NCBI RefSeq assembly: GCF_007833355.1
Contig: NZ_CP020914.1
Coordinates: forward strand, 854,047 to 918,046
DNA: 64,000 nucleotides
Direction of reading: 5' to 3'
From: Denitratisoma sp. DHT3
GTDB taxonomy: Bacteria > Pseudomonadota > Gammaproteobacteria > Burkholderiales > Rhodocyclaceae
Shown here: in pieces, positions 45,602 to 54,338 of the stretch
How the letters are laid out: the number at the start of each line of letters is the position of its first letter
How positions within the stretch are numbered: the stretch's first letter is position 1
Notes under the pieces: generated by a model
Seen by the model: only the letters and a program-made list of their open reading frames with translations
Told to the model about the DNA's origin: nothing
The model's database searches: none
Translations under genes and position numbers: made by a program

Positions 45602-46354
45602 TTATTCGGCAGACTCTTCCTCGACCTCGACGAATTCGTCTTCACCGGCCAGCGCCTGGACCACCTCGTTGAGGGACTGGCTCTTGCCTTCGAGAATGGT
45701 GTCCGCGGCGCCCCGGGCATAGAGGCGGATGGCGCGACTGGAGTCGTCGTTGCCGGGGATCACGTAATCCACGCCTTCGGGAGAGTGGTTGGTATCGACC
45801 ACCGCAACCACCGGGATGCCCAGCTTGTTGGCTTCGGTGATGGCGATCTTGTGGTAACCCACGTCGATCACGAACAGGGCATCGGGCAGGCCGCCCATGT
45901 CCTTGATGCCGCCAATGGACTTCTGCAGCTTGTCCATTTCGCGCTGCAGCGTCAGCGCTTCCTTCTTGGACAGGCGCTCGAAGCTGCCGTCCTGGTTCAT
46001 CTGCTCCAGATCCTTGAGGCGCTTGATGGAAAGCTTGACGGTCTTGAAGTTGGTCAACATGCCGCCGAGCCAGCGCTCATCGACGTAAGGCATCCCGGCG
46101 CGCTGGGCTTCCTCGGCGAGGATTTCACGCGCCTGGCGCTTGGTGCTGACGAAAAGAACGGTGCCCTTCTTGGCAGCCATCTTGCGCAGGAACTCCATCG
46201 CCTCCTGGTATTTCACCAGGGTCTTTTCCAGGTTGACGATGTGAATCTTGTTGCGATGGCCGAAGATGTAAGGGGCCATCTTGGGGTTCCAGAAACGGGT
46301 CTGGTGGCCGAAATGGACACCCGCCTCCAGCATTTGACGCATGGTCGTGCTCAT
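45602..46354 (-). CDS. rpsB: 30S ribosomal protein S2
   Basis: 250 residues from ATG 46354, with CGGAGAT upstream. It has S2 features [60 protein letters not shown] and [20 protein letters not shown]. The acidic C-terminal tail ([11 protein letters not shown]) is common in betaproteobacteria. It is the first gene of the long leftward run that includes tsf, pyrH, frr and the envelope genes. Confidence 0.97.
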   Translation of the reverse strand: MSTTMRQMLEAGVHFGHQTRFWNPKMAPYIFGHRNKIHIVNLEKTLVKYQEAMEFLRKMAAKKGTVLFVSTKRQAREILAEEAQRAGMPYVDERWLGGMLTNFKTVKLSIKRLKDLEQMNQDGSFERLSKKEALTLQREMDKLQKSIGGIKDMGGLPDALFVIDVGYHKIAITEANKLGIPVVAVVDTNHSPEGVDYVIPGNDDSSRAIRLYARGAADTILEGKSQSLNEVVQALAGEDEFVEVEEESAE

Positions 46355-46490
46355 CAGAATATCTCCGATATGGGTTAAAACCGCCGCCCGGCCGCATTGC
46401 AACCCTTACGGGATCACCCATTCGGCGCCGGGCGTGTGAATTACCGTCCGGCAAACCTACCCCGGACAGCCGCAAGATTATAGCGTTTTC
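46355..46490 (-). promoter_or_regulatory. rpsB: rpsB leader (candidate S2 autoregulatory RNA)
   Basis: The untranslated stretch upstream of rpsB has strong local pairing on the minus strand: GGGTGATCCCGTAAGGGTTG and flanking CGCCCGGCGCC / GGCCGGGCGGCG segments could form stacked hairpins. S2 is known to repress rpsB-tsf through the mRNA leader in enterobacteria, and leaders with related structure occur widely. Whether this leader fits that model needs a covariance search. Confidence 0.4.
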
Positions 46491-46547
46491 ATCGACTTGG
46501 CGGCAAGGTCCGCCGTACTTTGGCGGCCGCTGCCGCGGCGTGCAGGA

Positions 46548-47087
46548 TTACAGCAGCCGCTCCACCTGGGGCTGAATCTGCTCCGGCGGCGTCGTAGGAT
46601 CGAATCGCGCCACGATGCGGCCCTGCCGATCCACCAGGAACTTGGTGAAATTCCACTTGATGTTGTTTTCGATCAGTCCCTCGGGATTGATCTTCTGCAG
46701 GATGTCGATCAGCTTCTGCGCCCCTTCGCTCTGAATCTCCTCCGGCGCGTTGGCCTTCAGATACTTGAACAGCGGTGCCGCGTTATCGCCATTGACTTCG
46801 ATCTTCTCCGAAAGCGTGAAGCTCACCCCATAGTTCTTGGTGCAGAACTCGCCGATTTCATCGGAACTGCCCGGCTCCTGGCTGCCGAACTGATTGCAGG
46901 GAAAGCCGATCACCGCCAGGCCCTTGCCCGCCAGCGCCTTATGCAGCGCCTCCAGCCCTTCGTACTGGGGCGTGAGGCCGCATTTGCTGGCGGTATTCAC
47001 CAGCAGCAGCACCTTGCCACGGTAGTCCGCCAGATTCAGCGGCTGGCCATCCAGGGTCTTGCCTTGAAAATCGTAGATGCTGGTCAT
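46548..47087 (-). CDS. Glutathione peroxidase family protein (thiol peroxidase type)
   Basis: 179 residues. The peroxidatic Cys lies in LLLVNTASKCGLTPQYEGLE (Cys rather than Sec), with a second Cys in VIGFPCNQFGSQEPG, and the WNFTKFLVDRQGRIVARF motif supplies the Trp and Asn of the catalytic tetrad. No signal peptide, so cytoplasmic. Bacterial members often use thioredoxin rather than glutathione. It follows the start of the rpsB operon on the same strand orientation but upstream of it, and is probably independent. Confidence 0.93.
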   Translation of the reverse strand: MTSIYDFQGKTLDGQPLNLADYRGKVLLLVNTASKCGLTPQYEGLEALHKALAGKGLAVIGFPCNQFGSQEPGSSDEIGEFCTKNYGVSFTLSEKIEVNGDNAAPLFKYLKANAPEEIQSEGAQKLIDILQKINPEGLIENNIKWNFTKFLVDRQGRIVARFDPTTPPEQIQPQVERLL

Positions 47088-47442
47088 GATGCACTCCTCA
47101 AATGGGAAGGCGACAATCTAGCGCATTCAGGAGCGGCGGCATAGCCACCGGATCGGCTGATCGGCAGACAAAGCTCTACTGCAACCCTTCCGCCAAACCT
47201 GCCTGAAAAATTTGTAGGTAGCACCTCCCTCCCGACGTACAGAAACGCTCATTCATCAATCAGGTGGCTGCGTTCACCGGCCTGCCCCGGGTAGACGCCG
47301 CCAGCCGCGCCAATCAGCGCACAGCGAGCAGGCCGCCGTGGAACGCCGCTGCCGCCCATAGCGCCCAGAAGCGTGCGCACTTCGTGCACAATGGGTAGCA
47401 GCCTGCCCCATTGCCCCCTTATCCGACCGACACTTTCGTACC
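47088..47442. other. Intergenic region upstream of the tyrosine phosphatase gene
   Basis: No gene supported. Short frames on both strands exist here (the longest about 67 codons on the minus strand) but lack ribosome binding sites and recognisable motifs. No clear promoter or terminator is visible. Confidence 0.5.
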
Positions 47443-48309
47443 ATGACCTCAATGAGCAAACTCCTCAACACCATCATCTGCCTGTTCTTGGCACTGCTGA
47501 CCGTAGGCCGCAGCCTGGCGGAAACGCCCCCTCCGCCCGAGCCGCCAAGACAGATCGTCCTCGAAGGGGCGCGGAATTTCCGCGATCTGGGCGGCTATCC
47601 CGCCGGCAACGGCTATCGCGTCGCCTACGGACGGATATTCCGTTCCGACAATCTTTCCCATCTATCGGTCCAGGACTGGCAGACCCTGCGGAAGCTCGGT
47701 ATCGGCACCGTGGTGGATTTCCGCTCTGCAGAGGAAGTACAGGCAACCCCACCCCAGGCGCCCGCAGGCATCCGGGTAAAAGCACTGCCGATCGGCTTTG
47801 CGGGAATGAATATCGAGGACTTCAGGAAGCGCCTGATGAGCGGCGACCTGGATCGTGAGCTGCAGATCCAGACCTATAGCAATATCGCGCTGAAGCAATC
47901 GGAGTCCTACCGTCAATGGTTTGCGCTGTTGCAGCAAGCCCCGGTGGGAAGCGTATTCCATTGCACCTCGGGCAAGGATCGCACGGGGCTGGCGGCGGTA
48001 TTGCTGCTAACGACGCTGGGCGTGCCACGGGAAATCGCATTGGAGGACTTTGTCGCCAGCAACACCTTTCTCAAGGAAGGCATCGAGGTCACCCTTCGGA
48101 ATATCCGGAAAAACCCATCGTTCAAGGGCAACGAACAAGATATCCGGCGACTCCTGGGCGTGGAGAGACGGCAAATGGAGCAGACGATCGCCGATATCGA
48201 AGCGCGCTACGGATCGCTGGATCGCTATCTGGAAGACGTATTGGGCGTTGGTGAAAAAGAAAGGAAGACACTCCAAAGCCTTTATTTGGAGGCCATCCCG
48301 TCCGACTAG
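47443..48309 (+). CDS. Secreted tyrosine-protein phosphatase
   Basis: 288 residues (an ATG at 47452 is an alternative start). A signal peptide (MSKLLNTIICLFLALLTVGR region) precedes a Tyr_phosphatase3-type domain: GARNFRDLGGYPA, FRSDNLSHLS, GTVVDFRSAEEV and the P-loop FHCTSGKDRTGLAAVLLL (CX5R). Periplasmic dephosphorylation of protein tyrosine or phosphoinositide-like substrates is inferred. Downstream is a small lipoprotein gene and a convergent acid phosphatase gene. Confidence 0.9.
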   Translation: MTSMSKLLNTIICLFLALLTVGRSLAETPPPPEPPRQIVLEGARNFRDLGGYPAGNGYRVAYGRIFRSDNLSHLSVQDWQTLRKLGIGTVVDFRSAEEVQATPPQAPAGIRVKALPIGFAGMNIEDFRKRLMSGDLDRELQIQTYSNIALKQSESYRQWFALLQQAPVGSVFHCTSGKDRTGLAAVLLLTTLGVPREIALEDFVASNTFLKEGIEVTLRNIRKNPSFKGNEQDIRRLLGVERRQMEQTIADIEARYGSLDRYLEDVLGVGEKERKTLQSLYLEAIPSD

Positions 48310-48361
48310 CAGCGGCCATGACCAGGGAAACCAGGGAGTGCGAATCCCACGACTCCCACTC

Positions 48362-48715
48362 ATGAAGCGGCCAGTCGCGGCCATTGTCCTGCTTGCGCCA
48401 TTGCTGACATCCTGCATCTATCTGCCCCATACCGAAGTGACGGTGGATCCGGAATGCGGTGTGCTCGAACGCAAAATGCACCTGACCGTGACCGAAGTGG
48501 CGCTCTACGGCCGTTGCGTCAATGAGGGCTGTGTCGCCTTGCTCGTGAGTGCCGGAGCGGCTTCAGCGGCGACGGCCGTGGTATCCGGCAGCGTCGTGGT
48601 TGCGGGGAACGCGGTCTACTGGCTCGAAAAGCAGGGGCGCTGTCTGCGTGAAAGATTGCGCGCGCCCGACCGGCCGCCCATGGAGCCGGTCAAGGCCGCA
48701 CCCCTTCCACCCTAG
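48362..48715 (+). CDS. Small lipoprotein (hypothetical)
   Basis: 117 residues from ATG 48362. The signal MKRPVAAIVLLAPLLTSC ends in a lipobox (LTSC). The mature part contains four or five further cysteines (PECGVLERK, YGRCVNEGCVALL, GRCLRERL) and a hydrophobic Ala/Val-rich segment (about residues 62-85). No family recognised. It lies 52 bp after the phosphatase gene and is probably co-transcribed. Confidence 0.65.
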   Translation: MKRPVAAIVLLAPLLTSCIYLPHTEVTVDPECGVLERKMHLTVTEVALYGRCVNEGCVALLVSAGAASAATAVVSGSVVVAGNAVYWLEKQGRCLRERLRAPDRPPMEPVKAAPLPP

Positions 48716-48729
48716 CGCCTTGACGCCCC

Positions 48730-49560
48730 CTAGCGATTGAAGGCCTTGGCTTCCGCCGCACAATCATCCTTCGGCTGCAGGCCTGCAGCCCGCGCCGCAG
48801 CCACCTCGCGCTTGGCTTCGGCCAGTTGCGCGACAAACCCCGTGTTGGCGTGGAGCCTTGCCACCACGGCGCTGCCGAAGAGCCGACCCGCCGCCACGTC
48901 GCTCGCCCAATGCACGTTGCAGATGCGCCGGCTCTCGCCGAATTCGTAGCCCCGCTGCACCAGGGCGTTGGCCCGCTCCGGCGCCAGCTCGGCCAGGATC
49001 AGCCCCCAGGCCCAGCCGATGGCGGCATGGCCTGACGGATAGGAACCGTCCTTGCGCAGATAGGATTCATGATCCGGCGTGCAGGTGGGTTCGCCCTTTG
49101 CCATGAAGGGGCGAGCACGCTGGTGGAGGTGCTTGGCCTCCCGGGAGCCGAAACCGGCATCCACCAATGAGCGCCGCAGCAACATCGTCAGGTTGGGGCT
49201 CGTCGCCTCGTCGATGGGCAGGCCCAGCGCACAGGAAAAAGTGTCCGCCGCCTTGGGGAACATCAGTTCCGCATCCTTGCCCGCCCGCTGCCAGCGGGGC
49301 GTACCGCGCAGGGCGGCGGCGGCCTGCTTGGCCTCCTCGTCGGCCGCCTGGGCCGGCGAGCCCGCAGCCGGCGGCGGCGGCAGCAAAGCCTTGCTGTCAA
49401 GCTGCTCCCCGGGGGAGAGATAACCGGGGGCAAAACCGGGATAGGGGCCTTTCCCGACGGCGGATGGAGAACCCGCGGACTCCTGTGCCCCATGGGCATA
49501 GGCAAAGGCAAGGAGCATCAGTGCAAAGACCGATTGTTTCATTGTCGTCTTTCGTTCCAT
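48730..49560 (-). CDS. Class A non-specific acid phosphatase (PAP2 superfamily)
   Basis: 276 residues from ATG 49560, chosen for GGAAG upstream; ATG 49542 gives a slightly shorter signal peptide (MKQSVFALMLLAFAYAHGA). The PAP2 signature is complete: K-x6-RP (KHLHQRARP), YPSGHAAIGW and SRRICNVHWASD (SR-x5-H-x3-D), where the second His is the nucleophile. Secreted to the periplasm, it should hydrolyse diverse phosphomonoesters. It converges on the lipoprotein gene 14 bp away. Confidence 0.92.
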   Translation of the reverse strand: MERKTTMKQSVFALMLLAFAYAHGAQESAGSPSAVGKGPYPGFAPGYLSPGEQLDSKALLPPPPAAGSPAQAADEEAKQAAAALRGTPRWQRAGKDAELMFPKAADTFSCALGLPIDEATSPNLTMLLRRSLVDAGFGSREAKHLHQRARPFMAKGEPTCTPDHESYLRKDGSYPSGHAAIGWAWGLILAELAPERANALVQRGYEFGESRRICNVHWASDVAAGRLFGSAVVARLHANTGFVAQLAEAKREVAAARAAGLQPKDDCAAEAKAFNR

Positions 49561-49648
49561 TGTCATCTTCCAAACCATGAGGAAAGCGTGGAAGCTAACA
49601 CAGCCCGGAACCACAGGCTTTGGCGCGCTACTCAAAACAGGCAGGTTT

Positions 49649-50431
49649 TCAGACCAGCAACTTCAGTCCCACCACGCCCAGCACCACGGCGATCCCCATG
49701 CGCAGCACGGCATCCGGCAGCCGTCCGCCGAAATGGGCGCCGATCCAGACCCCTGGGATCGACCCCAGCAGCAGGCTGCCCAATAGCCGGAAATCGACAT
49801 TGCCCATCAGGATGTGCCCGGCCCCGGCCACCAGGGCCAGCGGAATCGCATGGGCGAGGTCGGTCCCCACCAGTTTGGCCGGCGTCAGGCGCAAGGGGTA
49901 GAGGAAGACCAGCATCACCGCGCCCAGGGCGCCGGCGCCGATGGAGGTCAGCGCCACCAGGAATCCCAGGACCATCCCCGCCAGTATGGTCAAGGCCGGC
50001 TGGAACCGTTTGAAATGAGTCGGATCGCCGATCCGCATCCGCTTGCCGATCTGGTTCAGGAACGGCTTGGCCGCCATGGCGCAGGCCGTGAGGATCAGCA
50101 CGCTGCCCAGGGCGACGATGATCGTACCCTGCCGAACGCCGCTGGAGCCGGCCCAGTGCAGCCACATCAAGGTTCCCAGGGCGGCGGGCAGGCTGCCCAG
50201 GGAAAGACGCCGCACCACCTGCCAATCCACACGTCCTTGCGAACCGTGCACCGCCACACCGAACATCTTGGTCAGCGAGGCATAGAGCAGGTCGGTGCCG
50301 ACCGCCGTGTGAGGGGCAACCCCGAGCAGCAGCACCAGGAGCGGCGTCATCACCGCCCCGCCGCCGACCCCGGTCGCTCCGACCAGCATGCCGACCATCA
50401 ATCCGGCCAGCGAATTCAACCCGACTTCCAC
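49649..50431 (-). CDS. TSUP family permease (TauE/SafE type)
   Basis: 260 residues from a GTG at 50431, preceded by GAGGGGA; longer frames lack support. About eight membrane helices. The duplicated glycine-rich motif of the family is seen as LVGATGVGGGAVMTPLLVLL and FLVALTSIGAGALGAVML, with AVGTDLLYASLTKMFG and VGTDLAHAIPLALVAG. Such carriers export sulfite, sulfoacetate or other organosulfur compounds. Whether it serves the sulfotransferase cluster next door is speculative. Confidence 0.88.
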   Translation of the reverse strand: MEVGLNSLAGLMVGMLVGATGVGGGAVMTPLLVLLLGVAPHTAVGTDLLYASLTKMFGVAVHGSQGRVDWQVVRRLSLGSLPAALGTLMWLHWAGSSGVRQGTIIVALGSVLILTACAMAAKPFLNQIGKRMRIGDPTHFKRFQPALTILAGMVLGFLVALTSIGAGALGAVMLVFLYPLRLTPAKLVGTDLAHAIPLALVAGAGHILMGNVDFRLLGSLLLGSIPGVWIGAHFGGRLPDAVLRMGIAVVLGVVGLKLLV

Positions 50432-50555
50432 CTGGTTCCCCTCTTCCCTACGTGCCCGCCATCTTGCCTCAAACCAGATCGGAATTCCTTGGTATCGTCG
50501 ATGGACCGCTCCGCCAGCAACCGGGAAACCAGGCAAAAATTGTATTCATCCCGCC

Positions 50556-51980
50556 CTATTCCTCGGCTTTGTGCACCGGCGGCGCGGCATAGCTCTGGTC
50601 CAGCAGAGCCGGCCCCGGGAAGTAGGCGCGCAGGAAGAGGTTGAAATCCTTGTCCTTGGGAGAAGGCAGCCAGTTCGCCGCCTTGTCGCCTTCAGGGCGA
50701 TCCGGCTGGATGTAAATGGTCAATGAGCCGTCAGCCCCGTATTTCAGTCCCGGCACCTTGTCGCCAAAGGTATAGCGTCCCGCCGCGTTGGGAACAAGGT
50801 TGAAGTTCTCGTCATACAGCGTCACCGACCAGAAGGAATAGGCGACCGGAATTTCTTCCTTTTTGAAATGAATCACATACTGGTTGGCACCATTCAGCGG
50901 CTTTTCATCGGCATCGACGAAGGTACGCAGCTTCACCGATTCCTCGATCTGGTGTTCGACTATGCCGGAAAATACCTGGGTTCCCGCCCGTCCCAGGAAG
51001 TCGTCCGAAGCCGCCATCCGCCCCCAGTTGCTGGGCCCATAGAACCAGCCGTTGCGCACCCTGGTGGCGCCGACGATGGACCCGCCGGCCTTGGCAACAC
51101 GGGCCAGCAAATCGCGGCCATCGACGATGGCCCGCCGCAGGCCCCGCTGAATGGCAGGGTCGAGTTGTTCGATATCCTGTTTGGCGGCGGGGCCGAGCCC
51201 CACCAGGGCGAATTGCCGCATCAGCACGTCATGGTCGGGCGGTGGCGGGTTCTCCCGCATCACCGCGTTCATGGTCCTGAACGCCCCGAGGGGATCATCC
51301 GGGGAGGCCACTGCCACGGGAGCCCGGCCTTGCGGTAACAGGGCTTTCCGACGATAGACGCTCAAAGGCGTGATCCTGTAGCCATCCTGGAAAGTCCCCA
51401 TCCTGGGCAGGTCGTCTTCCGTTCCATCCGTGTAGGTGCGGCCCAAAACAGCCACCCAGGGCGTCCAGGAGCGGATGACATTTCGAATACCCTTGGGTGT
51501 CTTCCCCTTCCACCCGGGGCCTGCCAGCAGATAGTCGCCGGGAATGTTATGAGTTGCCCGCACGCCGATATAGCCGATCGTGTCGCTGTACATATCGCAC
51601 AACTGGAGCGAGTAATAGCGCCGCTCGGGGTTGGGGGGAACGGTCAGCACCATCGGCTGCTGGCTGACATCGGCAAAGGCGAGGGAGTAGGCCGTTTCCC
51701 GATTCGGCGAACCGCCGTACTTCTGCCCGGGGTCCGCTAGATGTCGGGTATGAAAGTACCGATTCACCATGCTCTGCCCACCCGGCAGCGGCTGGGCCCG
51801 CAGTTCCGCGAAGGTGATGATGGGATAGCCGTAGATGAAGGCCTGCATGCCGGTGAGGTAGGCAAACTCCTCGTTCCATGCCATGGATGGCCGCTGGAGA
51901 GCGGAGTCTCCCTCAATGGCCCATGATCGAAGCACGCAACAGCACAGCAGTCCGGCGATCAATACCCGTGGAAATACCAT
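50556..51980 (-). CDS. DUF1254/DUF1214 exported protein, paralog 1
   Basis: 474 residues from ATG 51980 (AGGGGGAA upstream). A signal peptide (MVFPRVLIAGLLCCCVLRSW) is followed by the DUF1254 half (AFIYGYPIITFAELRAQPLP, GGSPNRETAYSLAFADVSQQ, YYSLQLCDMYSDTIGYIG) and the DUF1214 half (AYSFWSVTLYDENFNLVPN, GSLTIYIQPDRPEGDKAANW, LFLRAYFPGPALLD). The function of this family is unknown. It ends a leftward cluster and is 28 bp after the dehydrogenase gene. Confidence 0.85.
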   Translation of the reverse strand: MVFPRVLIAGLLCCCVLRSWAIEGDSALQRPSMAWNEEFAYLTGMQAFIYGYPIITFAELRAQPLPGGQSMVNRYFHTRHLADPGQKYGGSPNRETAYSLAFADVSQQPMVLTVPPNPERRYYSLQLCDMYSDTIGYIGVRATHNIPGDYLLAGPGWKGKTPKGIRNVIRSWTPWVAVLGRTYTDGTEDDLPRMGTFQDGYRITPLSVYRRKALLPQGRAPVAVASPDDPLGAFRTMNAVMRENPPPPDHDVLMRQFALVGLGPAAKQDIEQLDPAIQRGLRRAIVDGRDLLARVAKAGGSIVGATRVRNGWFYGPSNWGRMAASDDFLGRAGTQVFSGIVEHQIEESVKLRTFVDADEKPLNGANQYVIHFKKEEIPVAYSFWSVTLYDENFNLVPNAAGRYTFGDKVPGLKYGADGSLTIYIQPDRPEGDKAANWLPSPKDKDFNLFLRAYFPGPALLDQSYAAPPVHKAEE

Positions 51981-52008
51981 GAGTTCCCCCTGATTCTCAT
52001 CGACTTGA

Positions 52009-52827
52009 TCAAACCAGCCCCAGCAGCTTCGGCATGTTGGGCTGGCCGCTCCAGGCCGTGATGCCGCCATCCACGGGGATGATCGCGCCCGTCATGTAAC
52101 TGGCGTCGTCGGAAGCCAGGAAACGCACCAGTTTCGCCACTTCCTCGACCCGGCCGATGCGGCCCAGGGGAATGTTGGCCTCGAAGCCTTGGCGCAGCAC
52201 TTCGATGTTCACGCTGTGCTGGGTGATGGTGGTGGCGATCAGCCCCGGACAGACGGCATTCACCCGGATGTTGTCGCGGGCATGGTCCAGGGCCATGGCC
52301 CGCGTGTAGTTGATGACCCCGCCCTTGGCGGCCGAGTAGGCGGTGAAGGCGTAATCCCCCGCCATGCCGCTGATGGACGCATTGTTGATGATCGCCCCGC
52401 CTCCCTGGCGCCGTATCAGCGGAATCGCCGCTCTGCTGGCGTAGAAGACCGAGTGCAGGTCCACGGCGATCACTCGTTCCCAGTCGGCGGCCCCGATATC
52501 CGGGGTCTCGCCGAAAAAACCCATGCCGGCATTGTTGAAGAGGATGTCCAGCCTCCCGAAGGCCTCCTCCGTCGCACGCACCATCGCGGTGGTCTGTTCG
52601 TAGTCAGCCACGTCGCCGCAAAAGAAACGGATGGCATCGGCGCCATGACGTGCGGACAACTCATCCACCAGCGCCTGCCCCGCCTCGGCGCGGGTGCCGG
52701 AGAACATCACCCGCGCACCCTGTTCGAGGAAATCCCTGACCGTACACTCGCCGATCCCCGAGGTGCCGCCGGTGATCAGGGCCACCTTGCCCGCCAGAAT
52801 GCCCTGCCCTGCCGCAATCTTGCCCAT
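52009..52827 (-). CDS. Short-chain dehydrogenase/reductase
   Basis: 272 residues from ATG 52827 with a strong AAGGAGG. Classical SDR: TGGTSGIG cofactor loop (residues 19-26), NNAG, an active-site Ser in NASISGMAG and YSAAK. The C-terminal IPVDGGITAW is common in NAD-dependent members. Lies between two DUF1254 genes. Substrate is not predictable; an alcohol or hydroxysteroid is possible given the cluster. Confidence 0.9.
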   Translation of the reverse strand: MGKIAAGQGILAGKVALITGGTSGIGECTVRDFLEQGARVMFSGTRAEAGQALVDELSARHGADAIRFFCGDVADYEQTTAMVRATEEAFGRLDILFNNAGMGFFGETPDIGAADWERVIAVDLHSVFYASRAAIPLIRRQGGGAIINNASISGMAGDYAFTAYSAAKGGVINYTRAMALDHARDNIRVNAVCPGLIATTITQHSVNIEVLRQGFEANIPLGRIGRVEEVAKLVRFLASDDASYMTGAIIPVDGGITAWSGQPNMPKLLGLV

Positions 52828-52856
52828 GCTGCCTCCTTGATGAAAACCGCGCCCGC

Positions 52857-54311
52857 TCAACGCACCCGCACCACGGGGGGCGGCGTGTACTTGCCCTCCA
52901 CCGCCTCCTGGGTGGGCTGGTAGATGCGCATGATCAGATGGATGCCCATGCCCGGCAGGGACGGCAGCCAGTTCGCCCGCAGGATCGGATCCTGCGGTTC
53001 CTTCGCCGAGACGTGGATCGTCAGCGAGCCGTCCGGGTTGTACTTCAGCCCCCGGGTGTTGCTGCCCACGTGGTTTCGGTGGATGAGGTTGTCCACCATG
53101 AAGTGGGTGGTGGAGTCCATCAGGGTAATGGACCAGAAGGCCAGGGCCGGCGGCGTCTGCCCCTTGGGGAAGGTGATGGTGTAGTCGTGATCGCCGCTCA
53201 GCAGGCGGCCCTCGGAATCACTGTAGGCATTGGGATAGACCGACTCTTCCGGGATATTGCCTCCCAGGCCGCCGAAGACGCACAGGGCCCGCAGTACATA
53301 GTCCTGGCCGAAGAGCCCCATGTGTCGCGGTGCCGTGCCCCAGCCGCCGCCATTGCCGGCCATGGGGCGGGCCCGCATGGTGTCGAGGAAGCGGAAACCC
53401 TCCTTGGCCGCCTGCTCCAGCCCCGCCACGGTCTGCCCGGGCAGCTTCTGGGAATCAAACACCACGTTGGGGCCGAACCCCGCCGCGTCGAACAGGGCCA
53501 TCAGCCCCTTGTCCTCCCTGGGTGCATCAATCTGGCGCAGATGATGGTTCACCACCTTGAAGAAATCGACGCTCTCGCGGATGTCGTAGCTGGCGTCGAC
53601 CAGGGGCGGCACATTCTTCTGGGGCGTCTGGGGCAGGTTCCTGGCGTTGGCCGGATCCTTCAGATAGCTCGCCAGGTCGATCAGGCGGAACTTGCGCTCG
53701 TACTTCTCGTGTCGCTCCCGCTCGTTGTCCCGCGTCGCCTCGATCCGGGTCAGGATCCAGGTGGTCGGCGTGCTGAGCTTCACATGCCCCTGGACTCCCG
53801 GCGGCAGGGGCTTGTCCCAGTCCTTGTAGGTAATCAGGTAATAGCCGCCCTGCTGGCCGATGGTGCGACTGCTGAGGTAGGCCTCGTCCACGGTGTAGTA
53901 GTTCTCGAACTGGACGCTGTACCAGATCTTTTCCATAGGCGGGATGTAGATCACATACGGGTTGTCCTTCACGTAGAGCCAGGCCGAGGCATACAGCACG
54001 TCGGGATTGGGCACGCCGAACCAGGTGGTGGTGTGGTCGGAGAGCCGGCCGCCGTTGAAGTAGCCGAACACGCCGTGGGGCGCGCTGTTGTCCTTGGCGA
54101 TGCCCTTCACCTGACGCATCTCCGCCACGGCAAATTCGAAGAAGGGGATGCCGTAGAGATAGCCCAGCATGCCGACGGAGCGGGAAAAATCCGTCATCGA
54201 CTGACCGAAGTGCTTCTGCTGCTCCTCGGACCAACCCTTGTCAGCCGCCTGCGCCAGACTGGTCAGCAGGCACAGGGCCAGTAGAACCGCGCGTTTGACA
54301 CGATGCATCAT
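52857..54311 (-). CDS. DUF1254/DUF1214 exported protein, paralog 2
   Basis: 484 residues from the first of two adjacent ATGs (54311), spaced correctly from AAGGAGA. Signal peptide MMHRVKRAVLLALCLLTSLA. The DUF1254 half includes MLGYLYGIPFFEFAVAEMRQ, FGVPNPDVLYASAWLYVKDN and VQFENYYTVDEAYLSSRTIG; the DUF1214 half includes LAFWSITLMDSTTHFMVDN, GSLTIHVSAKEPQDPILRAN and WLPSLPGMGIHLIMRIY. Clearly related to the 50556-51980 protein but diverged. It ends 29 bp before the dehydrogenase start. Confidence 0.85.
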   Translation of the reverse strand: MMHRVKRAVLLALCLLTSLAQAADKGWSEEQQKHFGQSMTDFSRSVGMLGYLYGIPFFEFAVAEMRQVKGIAKDNSAPHGVFGYFNGGRLSDHTTTWFGVPNPDVLYASAWLYVKDNPYVIYIPPMEKIWYSVQFENYYTVDEAYLSSRTIGQQGGYYLITYKDWDKPLPPGVQGHVKLSTPTTWILTRIEATRDNERERHEKYERKFRLIDLASYLKDPANARNLPQTPQKNVPPLVDASYDIRESVDFFKVVNHHLRQIDAPREDKGLMALFDAAGFGPNVVFDSQKLPGQTVAGLEQAAKEGFRFLDTMRARPMAGNGGGWGTAPRHMGLFGQDYVLRALCVFGGLGGNIPEESVYPNAYSDSEGRLLSGDHDYTITFPKGQTPPALAFWSITLMDSTTHFMVDNLIHRNHVGSNTRGLKYNPDGSLTIHVSAKEPQDPILRANWLPSLPGMGIHLIMRIYQPTQEAVEGKYTPPPVVRVR

Positions 54312-54338
54312 GTGAGTCTCCTTGTTGATTTCGACCGG

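Noticed and set aside
36900..46354. The possibility that the envelope gene run hides an unusual insertion
   Set aside because: Every gene from rpsB to rnhB is in the standard order with normal lengths. Spacings are tight and no extra gene is present.
47249..47452. A 67-codon minus-strand frame upstream of the tyrosine phosphatase
   Set aside because: No ribosome binding site, no motif, and biased composition.
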